Shown: positions 1-8,142, counted from the stretch's first letter. The stretch is DNA of 36,498 nucleotides from Candidatus Aminicenantes bacterium UBA2199 (GCA_002327965.1 DCVB01000090.1:36296-72793); one strand, 5' to 3'. Numbers and translations are program-made. Notes: a model not told the origin generated them from the sequence alone.

Positions 1-3
1 AAG

Positions 4-66
4 AAAATGGCGGAGAGGGTGGGAACTGCGACCGCAGGGAGCTCATCCCACCCTCTCCGCTATTTT
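4..66. repeat. Inverted repeat (hairpin) with GAGAGGGTGGGA arm
   Basis: The left arm at 4-24 pairs with the right arm at 46-66 over 21 bases with a single G-T mismatch, around a 21-base loop. The core GAGAGGGTGGGA / TCCCACCCTCTC recurs in the next hairpin, and half-sites lie near 324-336 and 564-577. It is intergenic and has no recognisable coding content. Confidence 0.75.
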
Positions 67-120
67 CCGCAATTTCCTACACAATTCCAGATAGAGCAAT
101 TCCATACTCAAGGAAAATAG

Positions 121-170
121 GGGAGAGGGTGGGAACCGCGAGCGCAGCGAGCGACATCCCACCCTCTCCC
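121..170. repeat. Second inverted repeat of the GAGAGGGTGGGA family
   Basis: Perfect 14-base arms at 121-134 and 157-170 enclose a loop with the same flavour as the first hairpin (GGAACCGCGAGCGCAG). The two hairpins share their arm core but not their full sequence, which suggests a dispersed intergenic element rather than a single terminator. Confidence 0.75.
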
Positions 171-173
171 AAA

Positions 174-315
174 AAAACCTTGAGGGACGCCTTCCGGGCG
201 TCCCCTCAGTAATGAGCTCATGAAATAGTTTGCCCGCCCTGCGCGACCAGAGGGAGCTATTCCCGATTGCGTCTGCCTTCAAAGAATCCTGCAATAGCCG
301 AAAAAGGCGGTTCGC
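174..315. repeat. 142-bp direct repeat, copy A
   Basis: This 142-bp block recurs at 349-490 with a constant offset of 175 bp and no indels, only scattered substitutions. It contains a GGGACGCC/GGCGTCCC hairpin near its start (about 184-205) and ends in GGCGGTTCGC. It is intergenic. Apparent open frames through it are probably by-products of its base composition. Confidence 0.85.
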
Positions 316-348
316 TCTTTTGCATCCCACCCTCTCTATATAAAAAAC

Positions 349-490
349 AAAACCTTGAGGGACGCCTTCCGGGCGTCCCCTCGGAAATGAGCTCATGAAA
401 TAGTTTGCCCGCCCTGCGCGACCAGAGGGAGCTATTTCCGATTGCGTCTGCCTTTTAAAATTCTTGCAATAGCCGAAAAGGGCGGTTCGC
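349..490. repeat. 142-bp direct repeat, copy B
   Basis: Second copy of the block at 174-315. Its last bases run into the palindrome at 480-499, which copy A lacks because copy A diverges right after GGCGGTTCGC. The order suggests a tandem duplication of a unit ending in half of that palindrome, or loss of the other half in copy A. Confidence 0.85.
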
Positions 491-503
491 GAACCGCCCC
501 TAC
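480..503. repeat. REP-like palindrome ending GCCCCTAC
   Basis: A perfect 20-bp palindrome at 480-499 (GGGCGGTTCG and its complement) is followed by CTAC. A second palindrome with different arms but the same GGGGC...GCCCCTAC ends lies at 11199-11223. Shared ends with variable arms are typical of dispersed extragenic palindromes. Confidence 0.65.
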
Positions 504-623
504 GTGGAGAAAGAATGACTGATCTGAATAGCGGCGAGCGGCCCGTTGGGCACCTCTTGTGCATCCTACCCTCTCCGCGTCTGTACCCTTTTTTCTGGTT
601 GATCTCTCCATGTTGGTTGGGAG

Positions 624-641
624 TGTCCTGAAAACAGGACA
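624..641. promoter_or_regulatory. Palindrome TGTCCTG-N4-CAGGACA, possible activator site
   Basis: Perfect 7-bp arms flank AAAA at 624-641. It lies just upstream of the sigma-54-like promoter at 658-674, at a distance where enhancer-binding activators can sit. No activator gene is in the window, so its role is inferred from position and symmetry. Confidence 0.45.
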
Positions 642-657
642 ATTACTCCGTTGTATC

Positions 658-674
658 TTGGCATGCGACTTGCA
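658..674 (+). promoter_or_regulatory. Sigma-54 type -24/-12 promoter
   Basis: TTGGCATGCGACTTGCA has GG at 660-661 and GC at 672-673, which is the fixed -24/-12 spacing. It matches the TGGCACG-N4-TTGCA consensus at every conserved base except one. The predicted start is near 685, leaving a leader of about 28 bases before the ATG at 713. Confidence 0.6.
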
Positions 675-712
675 ATGCTGTTTATTGACTGAATATTCTT
701 CAGGAGGCTGAA

Positions 713-3073
713 ATGAAGAATACAATGCGCACATTGACTTTGCTGCTCCTTTTTTCGTCTTGCGCCAGTTTATTTGGCCAGGAAGTGATTCATGAGCGGA
801 TAGAGGTCATCTATCAGGAGATTCTGGTACGGGCTTTTTCAGGCTCGCAACCGGTTCCCGGGCTTAAAGCCGGGGATTTCACGCTGTTTGAAAATGGGAA
901 GAAAGTCGAGATCGCCCACTGCCGCGAACTTCGGCGCTCGTTGGCGGCGCAGCCGCCGTCGACCGCAGCGCTCCCTGCCGAAGCCAGTCGTCCGCGATTG
1001 TTCCTGTTCATGCTCTGGTTCAACGAGGAAAGCCCGGAGTGGCCCAAGGCCTGGGAATACTTTCGTTCGCGGATCTATCGTCCAGGAGATCGGGTCATCC
1101 TGAGCGACGGACTGAGGGCGTTGGAGATATTCTCCCTGGAGCAGGATAAGGAAAAGATCGCCGCATTCCTGCAGGAAGCGGCCACGACCGCAAAGAACAA
1201 AAAGCTGGACAAGCTCCGCCTGGTCAACGAGATGGAAAACAGCGCCAATGATTTCTACGACGGGCTCGTGACCGGCCTGATCCAACCGAAGCTGCTGCTG
1301 GACGAGTTCAAGGTCCGCTACCAGGGTGCGATCAACGAATATCGTCTGGTACGGCTCAAAGGCTATCCGCGCTGGCTGGAGCGGCTGGCTGCGGCGCTGA
1401 AGGCGGTGGAGGCCGAAAAATGGGTGCTGGTCTTCCTGCAGAACGAGCGGCTGCCGTTGCTGAGCAAGGACAGCCGCCTGGTCGCCAAGGCTCCCGGTTC
1501 GATCCGCAGGGATCTCGAAAAATTCATGGAAGAAAGTGAGCGCCAGCTCACACTGGGCACTGACGTGCTGCGGTATTTTCGCGACCTGCAACCGCTGTTC
1601 GTCGGGGCCAACGCAACCTATCACCTGTTCCTCAGCGACGCTGTCGGTGAAACACTGCTATTCGATAACTTGCAATGGACCCCTGTGTTTTCCTCTTGGG
1701 AAGGGGCTTTTCGACAGATTAGCGCCGACAGCGGGGGCCGGGTGAACAATACGACCCGGTTGCAGACCGCGCTGGAGGAAGCGGCGACGAGCGAAGATAT
1801 CTATTATGTGCTCACCTATCTCCCGGCCGAGGGAAAGAACCGACAACGCGCCCTCAAGCTCGAGGTGCAGCGCCCGGGGCTGCGGGTGGCCTACTCCCGC
1901 AAACTGACGCTGGGCGAGTTCTTTCCATTGAAGATCGCTGCACCGGAGTGGGGGGATGGGGTGCTGAAAATGGCCATCAGAGACTACCAGCGGCTTTATG
2001 GCGATTCCGGGCTGCGGGGCAAGCTGCGCGTTCTCATCAAGGCCCAGGCGAAGGGCAGGGAAGATCTGACCTCGACCCGGGAGATCGCTCCGCTGGACCC
2101 GGAAGTTATCGTCGAAATGGCACTGAATCTTCTTCCCGGCCAGTACCGGCTGCAGGTCGAGGTTGAGGATCTCCTTTCAGGAAATCGGGCCCGCTCCGGA
2201 AAGGAGGTTTCGATCCCGATGCCCCCTCCGGCGATCGACCCAACGCCGACGAATTCCGACGGGCCCGCCGTGTCGGAGCAACTGGCCGCCGTTCTGGAGC
2301 GGTCCGCCGCTTATTGCAGGTTGTTGAAGGAAGGCGCTTTCCGTTTTTTTTGCCTGGAAAAGGTCGAAGAGAAGGTGCTGCAGCGCAACCCGTTGAGACG
2401 GCTTGTGGAAACGGTGGCGCGGCGCTGGGAATACGATTACCAGATCACCGGCGCCGGCGGCGCGATCAAGGAGCAGCGGCGGCTGGTCCTTGACGGGACG
2501 CGAAAGGTCGACAAGGCGAACGCCGCTCTGGAGACGCGTTTTGCCTCGCGTTACTCGGTTTTCATGCCCGTCACCCTCCTGGCGGCCGAGAATCGGGACA
2601 CGTACCGCTATCGGCTGCTCGGAAACGAGGTCCTGAACAAGCGGTCCTGCGCGCTGGTCGAGATCGTGCCGCGCGATCCGGGCCGCGGCGAGATCGCCCA
2701 GGGAAAAGCGTGGATCGACGAGCGGGACGGCTCGGTCCTGAAGATCGAGATGAGCCCGCGGGGAGTGGTCGGCAGCGAGGTCCTGGAGGCGGAGGCACGC
2801 AGGATGTCGGCCGAACTGATCCTGGAGACGACGCACTGGTACCTGGTCGAGCATGAGGGGATCCGCTTCCCATCGAAAACCGAATTCACCGAGAGGTACC
2901 GCTTCGACAAGGCTCGGCAGATCAAACAGGTGCGGGACATGGAATATACCAGCACGTTCATCCTGCCCATGCTGGAAACCAGGGTGCGCGACGTCGAATT
3001 CTATCGCCTCAGCCAGGAGTACGCCAAGTACAAGTTTTTTCACGTGGAGAGCCGCGAGCAGGTCTGGGATTGA
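713..3073 (+). CDS. Secreted VWFA-related domain protein
   Basis: A 786-residue protein with an N-terminal signal peptide (hydrophobic residues 8-22, ending SLFGQ). Residues 25-60 carry the block typical of the VWFA-related family of Acidobacteriota (VxxxEILVRAF...PGLKAGDFTLFENGKKVEI). A Rossmann-like stretch follows to about residue 400 (RLFLFMLWF, WVLVFLQNE, YYVLTYLP). The usual metal-site DxSxS of VWA domains is not visible where the first strand ends, so metal binding may be lost. The last 250 residues form a separate beta-rich part (AWIDERDGSVLKIEM) that resembles outer-membrane lipoprotein-sorting folds. A strong GGAGG site precedes ATG 713. The gene stands alone behind a sigma-54-like promoter. 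Its function is unknown; an envelope role is likely. Confidence 0.8.
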   Translation: MKNTMRTLTLLLLFSSCASLFGQEVIHERIEVIYQEILVRAFSGSQPVPGLKAGDFTLFENGKKVEIAHCRELRRSLAAQPPSTAALPAEASRPRLFLFMLWFNEESPEWPKAWEYFRSRIYRPGDRVILSDGLRALEIFSLEQDKEKIAAFLQEAATTAKNKKLDKLRLVNEMENSANDFYDGLVTGLIQPKLLLDEFKVRYQGAINEYRLVRLKGYPRWLERLAAALKAVEAEKWVLVFLQNERLPLLSKDSRLVAKAPGSIRRDLEKFMEESERQLTLGTDVLRYFRDLQPLFVGANATYHLFLSDAVGETLLFDNLQWTPVFSSWEGAFRQISADSGGRVNNTTRLQTALEEAATSEDIYYVLTYLPAEGKNRQRALKLEVQRPGLRVAYSRKLTLGEFFPLKIAAPEWGDGVLKMAIRDYQRLYGDSGLRGKLRVLIKAQAKGREDLTSTREIAPLDPEVIVEMALNLLPGQYRLQVEVEDLLSGNRARSGKEVSIPMPPPAIDPTPTNSDGPAVSEQLAAVLERSAAYCRLLKEGAFRFFCLEKVEEKVLQRNPLRRLVETVARRWEYDYQITGAGGAIKEQRRLVLDGTRKVDKANAALETRFASRYSVFMPVTLLAAENRDTYRYRLLGNEVLNKRSCALVEIVPRDPGRGEIAQGKAWIDERDGSVLKIEMSPRGVVGSEVLEAEARRMSAELILETTHWYLVEHEGIRFPSKTEFTERYRFDKARQIKQVRDMEYTSTFILPMLETRVRDVEFYRLSQEYAKYKFFHVESREQVWD

Positions 3074-3134
3074 AGCGGGTCGGCGCTGGAACCTGCGGCC
3101 GCAGGAGGACCGGCGGGTTTGCGGCGGATGAATG

Positions 3135-3163
3135 TTGACTAGAAATACGGCATGTGCTACCAA
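3135..3163 (+). promoter_or_regulatory. Promoter TTGACT-17-TACCAA, leaderless geometry
   Basis: The -35 TTGACT is at 3135-3140 and the -10 TACCAA at 3158-3163, with a 17-bp spacer. Six bases separate the -10 from ATG 3170. Initiation at the usual distance would fall on the A of the ATG, and there is no Shine-Dalgarno sequence. The -10 is weak taken alone; the shared geometry with two other genes supports it. Confidence 0.5.
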
Positions 3164-3169
3164 TAGCCT

Positions 3170-3919
3170 ATGGAAAAGATCGTCGGGCAGGCGTTGAGAA
3201 AAGAGCGCGAAGCGCGCGGTGTCTCGCTGGCCGACGTCGCCGCCGAGACCCGCATCGGCATCCGCTTCCTGCAGGCCCTCGAGAACGAGGAATTCGACCT
3301 GTTCCCGGGAACATTCTACATCCATTACTATATCAAGAATTATCTCCAGGCCTGCGGCGCCGACGGTACCGCATTTTTCAACACCTACCGCCAGTACCTG
3401 GACGGGATCCTGAATCGGGGCGGGGAGCCGCCCCCAGACCAGTACATGCAGAAGATGAACTATGCCCGATTCCGCAGGAATCGCACGCTGCTGCTGGCCG
3501 CCCTGGGCCTGGCCGTCCTGGCCCTTCTCGTTTACATGCTGTTCGGGCCCCCGCGCTGGCTGGAGCGTTTGGCGATCTTTCGCCCGGCCGTCTCCATGGC
3601 GATCCCGCCCTTCTCCTCCCACTTGCTGGCCAGCGAGGAGGAACTCTGCCTGACCAGGGCGCCGCTGCAGGCCCATCTTGCCCTGGACGCACCCTGCTGG
3701 CTGTCGCTCTGGCGCGGCAGCGAAAAGGTTGCCGAAAGAACCTTCGCTCGGGGAGAATCCATTTCCATCTCCGGTTACCGCCTGACCCTGGTCGTCGCCA
3801 ATCCGCCGGCGCTGCGGCTGCAGCTGAACGGCAGCGACGTGTCCTATCTGCGCGCTTCGCCGCAGGCCGTGAAGCTGGTCGTCGACCCCGGCAATCTCGA
3901 CGAAATCCTGCGGCGCTGA
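3170..3919 (+). CDS. RodZ-like membrane-anchored helix-turn-helix protein
   Basis: 249 residues. Residues 1-65 form a HTH_25-type domain (LRKEREARGVSLADVAAETR, then IRFLQALENEEFDLFPGTFY), the cytoskeletal-type HTH found in RodZ. A single transmembrane segment lies at about 106-125, flanked by RFRRNR on the cytoplasmic side. The outer part (about 150-249) is a small beta domain similar to the RodZ C-terminal domain. RodZ links MreB filaments to wall synthesis, but related proteins with this layout have other roles, so I do not assign the symbol. It is followed after 3 bp by the 3923 gene, with which it must be co-transcribed. Confidence 0.75.
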   Translation: MEKIVGQALRKEREARGVSLADVAAETRIGIRFLQALENEEFDLFPGTFYIHYYIKNYLQACGADGTAFFNTYRQYLDGILNRGGEPPPDQYMQKMNYARFRRNRTLLLAALGLAVLALLVYMLFGPPRWLERLAIFRPAVSMAIPPFSSHLLASEEELCLTRAPLQAHLALDAPCWLSLWRGSEKVAERTFARGESISISGYRLTLVVANPPALRLQLNGSDVSYLRASPQAVKLVVDPGNLDEILRR

Positions 3920-3922
3920 GCG

Positions 3923-4945
3923 ATGGTCTCCAAGAACCCGCTGGTCCTCAAGATCGCCGAGGGTGCGCCCAGCGATGAACTGCTGAAATACCTGCTGGCC
4001 AAGGAACTGGCCTTCACCGAGGAGGAATATCTCGAAAGCCTGGTCTTCATCCTTCCCGATCCCAGGTATGAACAGCAGATCCGGCAGATGCTGGGATTGA
4101 TCGCCCAGCCGGTCAAGGAGAATTACGTCCAGAAGCGGGATGCCGACCTGCGCGTGATGAATTTCATCCTGCAGGAGGCACTGGAATCGGGCTATTTCAA
4201 CACCCTGACCCTGATCATCCACAACCAATCCCTTCCGGCCGAGTTCATCCTGCGCATTGCCGCCCAAGCCAAGGCGGCCGTGCTGGAGACGCTGCTGGAA
4301 AACCAGATCCGCCTGATCGCCTACCCGGAGATCATGGAGCGCATGGAGGCCAATCCCGACTGCAATCCCTACATCCGCGGCCGCATCGGCGAACTGCGTG
4401 AATTCTACCTGCAGCCCAAGGCTGCCGAGGTCATTCCCGAGACCGAGGTCATGATCGAGCTGACCACGGCGATCGTCGAGGAGCACCAGGACGACGCGCA
4501 GCTGGACGTGGGCCAGATCCAGCAAGAAGCCCAGACCACGCTGCAGCGCATCAACCGCATGGGTATCTCCGAGCGCGTGCGCCTGGCCATGACCGGGAGC
4601 AAGACCGAACGACTGGTGTTGATCAAGGACCCCAACAAAATGGTGCAGGCGGCGGTGCTCGACAGCCCGAAAATGGCCGTCGACGAAGTGCTGATCCACG
4701 CCCGCAATCTCAGTTTGCCGGGCGAGATCATCGGCAAGATCGCCGGCAACCGCGAATGGACCAAGAACTATACCGTCATCATGGCCCTGGTGGAGAATCC
4801 CAAGACGCCGGTCAGCCGTGCCCTGGCATTCGTCAAGCAGCTGCACGCTCGCGACCTGAAGCTGCTGGCCCGTGACCGCAACGTCAGCCCGGTGATCCGC
4901 GCCCTGGCCCAGAACCTGGAAAAGCAGAAGGAAAAGATCAAATAG
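3923..4945 (+). CDS. Conserved helical-repeat protein of unknown function
   Basis: 340 residues, all-helical in appearance and without signal peptide or membrane segment. Short units of the type NPLVLKIAEGAPSDELLKYLL, SEPAEFILRIAAQAKAAVLETLL-like and VENPKTPVSRALAF look like HEAT or leucine-rich-variant repeats (Ala/Leu-rich helices each starting near an Asn-Pro). Residues about 245-330 hold the clearest set (DPNKMVQAAVLDSPKM, GNREWTKNYTVIMALVENP, DRNVSPVIRALAQNL). It starts 3 bp after the RodZ-like gene and its last 8 bp overlap the end of the convergent phosphatase gene. Probably a cytoplasmic scaffold or adaptor; no catalytic motif seen. Confidence 0.65.
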   Translation: MVSKNPLVLKIAEGAPSDELLKYLLAKELAFTEEEYLESLVFILPDPRYEQQIRQMLGLIAQPVKENYVQKRDADLRVMNFILQEALESGYFNTLTLIIHNQSLPAEFILRIAAQAKAAVLETLLENQIRLIAYPEIMERMEANPDCNPYIRGRIGELREFYLQPKAAEVIPETEVMIELTTAIVEEHQDDAQLDVGQIQQEAQTTLQRINRMGISERVRLAMTGSKTERLVLIKDPNKMVQAAVLDSPKMAVDEVLIHARNLSLPGEIIGKIAGNREWTKNYTVIMALVENPKTPVSRALAFVKQLHARDLKLLARDRNVSPVIRALAQNLEKQKEKIK

Positions 4946-6236
4946 CCAGCAGCCGGTACATCAGTCCCTTGACATCGAAAATGGTCGGGTCGGCCGCGAT
5001 CAGCTCCGGGCGACTGCAGGCGAGGAATGCGTTGTCCTGGCGGTGCATGCCGGTGAAATGGCTGGTCCCGGCCTCGCGCTCCTTTTCCATGCCAGCTTTC
5101 AGGTCATAGCCGGGTTCGGAAAGCAGCAGCAGATCGGGGGCTGCGGACATCTGCGCCCCGGAGTACAGCTCTTCCGCGTAATAAACGCGGCGAATGGCCT
5201 TTCTCCCTCCGATCTCGACCGCGCTGAAGAGGTCTTTCAGGTCGCGGCGTACCTTCTCGTAGTCGGCGTCGGCGACGTTGCCCCTTGGGAATTTCCCCTT
5301 GCGGTGGACGTAGAGGCGGGACGGGTCGAGGGCAAAGGCCGTGGCACGGCCGCTGATCCCCGGCAGGCCCTTGGCGTCCGAGGCCTCGCTGCTGAAAAAG
5401 CCGTTCTGCTTCAATAACGGATTGAGGTAGACCTCGCTGCGGATGTGGCCGAAACCATGATCGGAAAGGGCAAGGACCTCCATGTCCGGGCGGTCGGCTG
5501 CGCGCTTCATGAAATCGACGGCCGTCTCGTCGACCTCGTGGAAAAAAGCCCTGAAATCGTCATGGAACTCGTGCCGCTCGTCGGCGCAGGCGTCATAGAG
5601 AAAGTGCTGCAGCCGGTCGGTGCCGGTCACGGTGAACATGAATACGTCCCAGTCCTCGCGCTCCCACAGCCGGTCGGCGACCTGCTTGCGCACCTTCAGC
5701 GCGCAGTGCAGGTCGGCCAGGAATTCGACCTTGCGGTCCCGTCCCTTGCCGGCATCGATGTCGACCTGGTAGCCGGCCTGCTTGAGCATGGACAGGTAGC
5801 GGGGCGGGAATACAGCCCTTTCCAGTTCGAGGGCGACGAAACCCGAGACCAGCACTCCCGGAATGGGGCGGGCCGGATAGGTGGCGGGCAGGTTGATGAT
5901 CACCGAGCGCTTGCCGTGCGCCCCCAGTTCAATGAAAAACGGCGCGGCCTTCAGATCGCGAAAATCGGGAAAACGAATCTGGTAGGAGCCGGGAACCAGG
6001 TCGACGAAGCCGAAGATCCCATGCTCGCCCGGTTGGGTGCCCGTCATGAAACTCGACCAGGAAACGGCCGATATTTCAGGGATCGAGACCGTCATGCGGG
6101 CCGCCCGGCCCGAGAAGAATCCCTTCATCCCGGGCAGGAGCGAAGGCCGGCCCGCGGCGCCGGCGAGCATCTCGTGCGCAACGCCGTCCAGGCCGATGAC
6201 CAGGAGTTTTTTCCGCGCTTTGCCGATGGGCTTCAC
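4938..6236 (-). CDS. Alkaline-phosphatase-superfamily phosphodiesterase/nucleotide pyrophosphatase
   Basis: 432 residues, GTG start at 6236. The N-terminus KKLLVIGLDGVAHEML has the metal-binding Asp of the type I phosphodiesterase family; the nucleophile region is SAVSWSSFMTGTQPGEHG (residues about 57-74), and the second metal site is ALSDHGFGH near residue 255. FTVTGTDRLQHFLYD supplies another conserved Asp. No signal peptide, so it is cytoplasmic. It is the last gene of the nusG-like / cysC / sat operon, 18 bp after sat. Possible roles are hydrolysis of a nucleotide by-product such as PAP, or work on a sulfated or phosphorylated lipid or glycan; both are inferences from context. Confidence 0.75.
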   Translation of the reverse strand: MKPIGKARKKLLVIGLDGVAHEMLAGAAGRPSLLPGMKGFFSGRAARMTVSIPEISAVSWSSFMTGTQPGEHGIFGFVDLVPGSYQIRFPDFRDLKAAPFFIELGAHGKRSVIINLPATYPARPIPGVLVSGFVALELERAVFPPRYLSMLKQAGYQVDIDAGKGRDRKVEFLADLHCALKVRKQVADRLWEREDWDVFMFTVTGTDRLQHFLYDACADERHEFHDDFRAFFHEVDETAVDFMKRAADRPDMEVLALSDHGFGHIRSEVYLNPLLKQNGFFSSEASDAKGLPGISGRATAFALDPSRLYVHRKGKFPRGNVADADYEKVRRDLKDLFSAVEIGGRKAIRRVYYAEELYSGAQMSAAPDLLLLSEPGYDLKAGMEKEREAGTSHFTGMHRQDNAFLACSRPELIAADPTIFDVKGLMYRLLAI

Positions 6237-6254
6237 CTCGCTGCCGGCGCGGGT

Positions 6255-7406
6255 TTATTCCACCAGGGGCCGGCCATGCTTGATGATCGCCTCGGCGACC
6301 TCCCTGCGCATCATCGACTCGGGCGGGACCTGCTTGTTGACCAGTTTCTCGCGGATGATCTTGCCGGCAAAATCGATGCGCTCGGACTGGGGATGGGGGC
6401 AGGTCTTGTCGTTGGCGATGGAGTTGCACTTCCTGCAGAAGAAGAAGCTCATGAAGAACATGGGAGTGATGCCCAGGTCGGGGAAATAGTCGAATATCTT
6501 CTGGGCGGCGAAGGGATGGTAATAGCTGCCCACGCCGGCATGGTCGCGGCCGATGATGAAATGCGAACAGCCGAAGTTCTTGCGCACGATGGCGTGAAAG
6601 ATGGCCTCCTTGGGGCCGGCATAGCGCATCTCGAACTGCAGGATGGACATGACCGTGCGTTCCTTGACGTAGTACTCGTCGATGAGCGCCTTATAGGAGT
6701 CCAGGATCACTTCGTCGGTGAAGTCGCCGGGCTTCTTCTTCCCGATCACCGGGTTGATGAACAGGCCGTCGACGATGGACTGCGCCGACTTCTGGACGTA
6801 CTCGTGGCCCAGGTGCGAGACGTTGCGCGTCTGGAAGCCGACCACGGTGTTCCACTTCTTTTCCTTGAAGAGGACGCGGATCTCGCGCGGTGTCAGGTAG
6901 AAGGCGGGGAAGTGGGTGATGGGCTCACTGAGAAAATTGATGCTGCCGCCGATAAAGAGCTCTCCGCCGGCCTTGATCTGCTGCACGCCGGGGTGCTTCA
7001 GGTCGGTGGTCCCGAAAACTTTCTGGGCGTATTCCTCAAAGTCCCAGGCATAGACGTCTTCGACCTGCATGGAGGCGATGGCCGCTTTCCGCGTGGTCAG
7101 GATAATGGTGTCGTTCTTGGCGAATTTCTTGGCAGTTTCCCTGTCGACGGGCAGGACGATGGGCAGGGTCCACGCATGGCCGCTGGCCAGCCGGCTGTTG
7201 TGCACCACCTCGCGGAAATCCTCCTGGTTCATGAAGCCTTTCAGGGGTGAAAAGACCCCGGTCGCGATGTTCTGCACCTCGATGGCTTTCTCCTCGTCGA
7301 TCTCCAGGCTGAAAAACTTGTCGCGAAAGGAGAGGATGGCCTCGCGCTCTTTCGCGGACAGGACGCGGTCGATCAGTTCGCCGCCGTGTGGTTTGACGAT
7401 CATCAT
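6255..7406 (-). CDS. sat: Sulfate adenylyltransferase (ATP sulfurylase)
   Basis: 383 residues. It makes adenosine 5'-phosphosulfate (APS) from ATP and sulfate. The nucleotide and sulfate-binding motif QTRNVSHLGHE is at residues 192-202 and GRDHAGVG at 286-293. A zinc-site-like CxxC...CxH (C324, C327, C336, H338) marks the homo-oligomeric Sat type rather than the CysD/CysN pair. Two ATGs stand in tandem at 7406 and 7403. The AAGGAG site lies 3 bases from the first and 6 from the second, so 7403 may be the true start. It follows cysC by only 7 bp. No sulfite or APS reductase gene is nearby. Confidence 0.93.
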   Translation of the reverse strand: MMIVKPHGGELIDRVLSAKEREAILSFRDKFFSLEIDEEKAIEVQNIATGVFSPLKGFMNQEDFREVVHNSRLASGHAWTLPIVLPVDRETAKKFAKNDTIILTTRKAAIASMQVEDVYAWDFEEYAQKVFGTTDLKHPGVQQIKAGGELFIGGSINFLSEPITHFPAFYLTPREIRVLFKEKKWNTVVGFQTRNVSHLGHEYVQKSAQSIVDGLFINPVIGKKKPGDFTDEVILDSYKALIDEYYVKERTVMSILQFEMRYAGPKEAIFHAIVRKNFGCSHFIIGRDHAGVGSYYHPFAAQKIFDYFPDLGITPMFFMSFFFCRKCNSIANDKTCPHPQSERIDFAGKIIREKLVNKQVPPESMMRREVAEAIIKHGRPLVE

Positions 7407-7413
7407 GTTCTCC

Positions 7414-8142
7414 TTAGCTGATGTAGCCGAGCTTCTTCAGTTTCTCACGAACCTCATCCTCATCGGTTGGCGACAGGTCGCCCTGGCCGCTGTTCTGGGC
7501 GGCATATTGGCTGAGGATGTGGATGACGAAGGTGGGCAGGTCGGGGAAATTCTGGCTGGCCATTATCTTGACAAGATCCCGGCGCAAGTAATCGGGAATG
7601 ACGATGTCCCTGCCGGCAGGCTTCAGGTAGCCCAGTTCCTCCAGCTTGTCCAGGATCTTGCGCAGTGATTCATCCTCGCTCTCCTTGTCGCTCTCGATCA
7701 CCAGCTCGGGCTGCAGGGGCTCCTCAAACGGATCCGAAATGCCGGTGAAGTTCTTGATTTCCCCGGCGATGGCTTTTTTGTACATGCCCTTGACGTCGCG
7801 CGCGATGCACTGGTCCAGCGAGCATTTGACGTAGACCTCGACGAAGCTCCCGATCATGCCCCGGATCTCGTCGCGGATGCTGCGATAGGGCGAAACGAAC
7901 GCCGCCGTGACCACGGCCCCGTTCCGGGTCAGCAGAGAACAGACAAAGCCGACGCGGCGGATATTCTCATCACGATCCTCCTTCGAGAACCCCAGACCCT
8001 TGCTCAGGTATTTTCGGGTGATGTCGCCGTCCAGATCCTCGCTGTGAATGCCACGCTTCTTGAGTTCAGCGCTCAGCTTCAGCGCCAGGGTGGTCTTCCC
8101 CGAACAGGGGAGGCCGGTGAACCATACTGTTACTCCTTTCAT
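7414..8142 (-). CDS. cysC: Adenylylsulfate (APS) kinase with C-terminal extension
   Basis: 242 residues. It phosphorylates APS to PAPS. P-loop GLPCSGKTT at residues 10-18; then LDGDITRKYLSKGLGFSKEDR and the FVSPYRSIRDEIR segment, all standard for CysC. I place the start at 8142 because AAGGAG precedes that ATG by 5 bases; an upstream ATG at 8172 would add ten unlikely residues (MANTDRKGVI). The family usually ends near residue 175-200. Here about 65 extra residues follow (PAGRDIVIPDYLRRDLVKIM ... REKLKKLGYIS), rich in charged helices. Stop lies 7 bp before sat. Confidence 0.92.
   Translation of the reverse strand: MKGVTVWFTGLPCSGKTTLALKLSAELKKRGIHSEDLDGDITRKYLSKGLGFSKEDRDENIRRVGFVCSLLTRNGAVVTAAFVSPYRSIRDEIRGMIGSFVEVYVKCSLDQCIARDVKGMYKKAIAGEIKNFTGISDPFEEPLQPELVIESDKESEDESLRKILDKLEELGYLKPAGRDIVIPDYLRRDLVKIMASQNFPDLPTFVIHILSQYAAQNSGQGDLSPTDEDEVREKLKKLGYIS

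Noticed and set aside
43..642. Open frame through the left-edge repeats (minus strand)
   Set aside because: It runs through hairpins and both 142-bp repeats and repeats itself accordingly; no ribosome site or family.
3092..3105. Perfect palindrome CCTGCGGCCGCAGG after the VWFA gene
   Set aside because: It has no T-run and no second copy was noticed; it may be chance in GC-rich DNA or a weak terminator, and I cannot tell.
2177..4846. 889-codon open frame on the minus strand across three genes
   Set aside because: It lies antisense to the VWFA-like, RodZ-like and repeat-protein genes, its translation is rich in His/Gln/Asp/Arg with no domain, and the sense genes have ribosome sites and family motifs. 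It is a product of GC-rich third positions.
5445..7250. 601-codon plus-strand frame antisense to sat and the phosphodiesterase
   Set aside because: Low-complexity composition and no motif; the minus-strand genes are certain.
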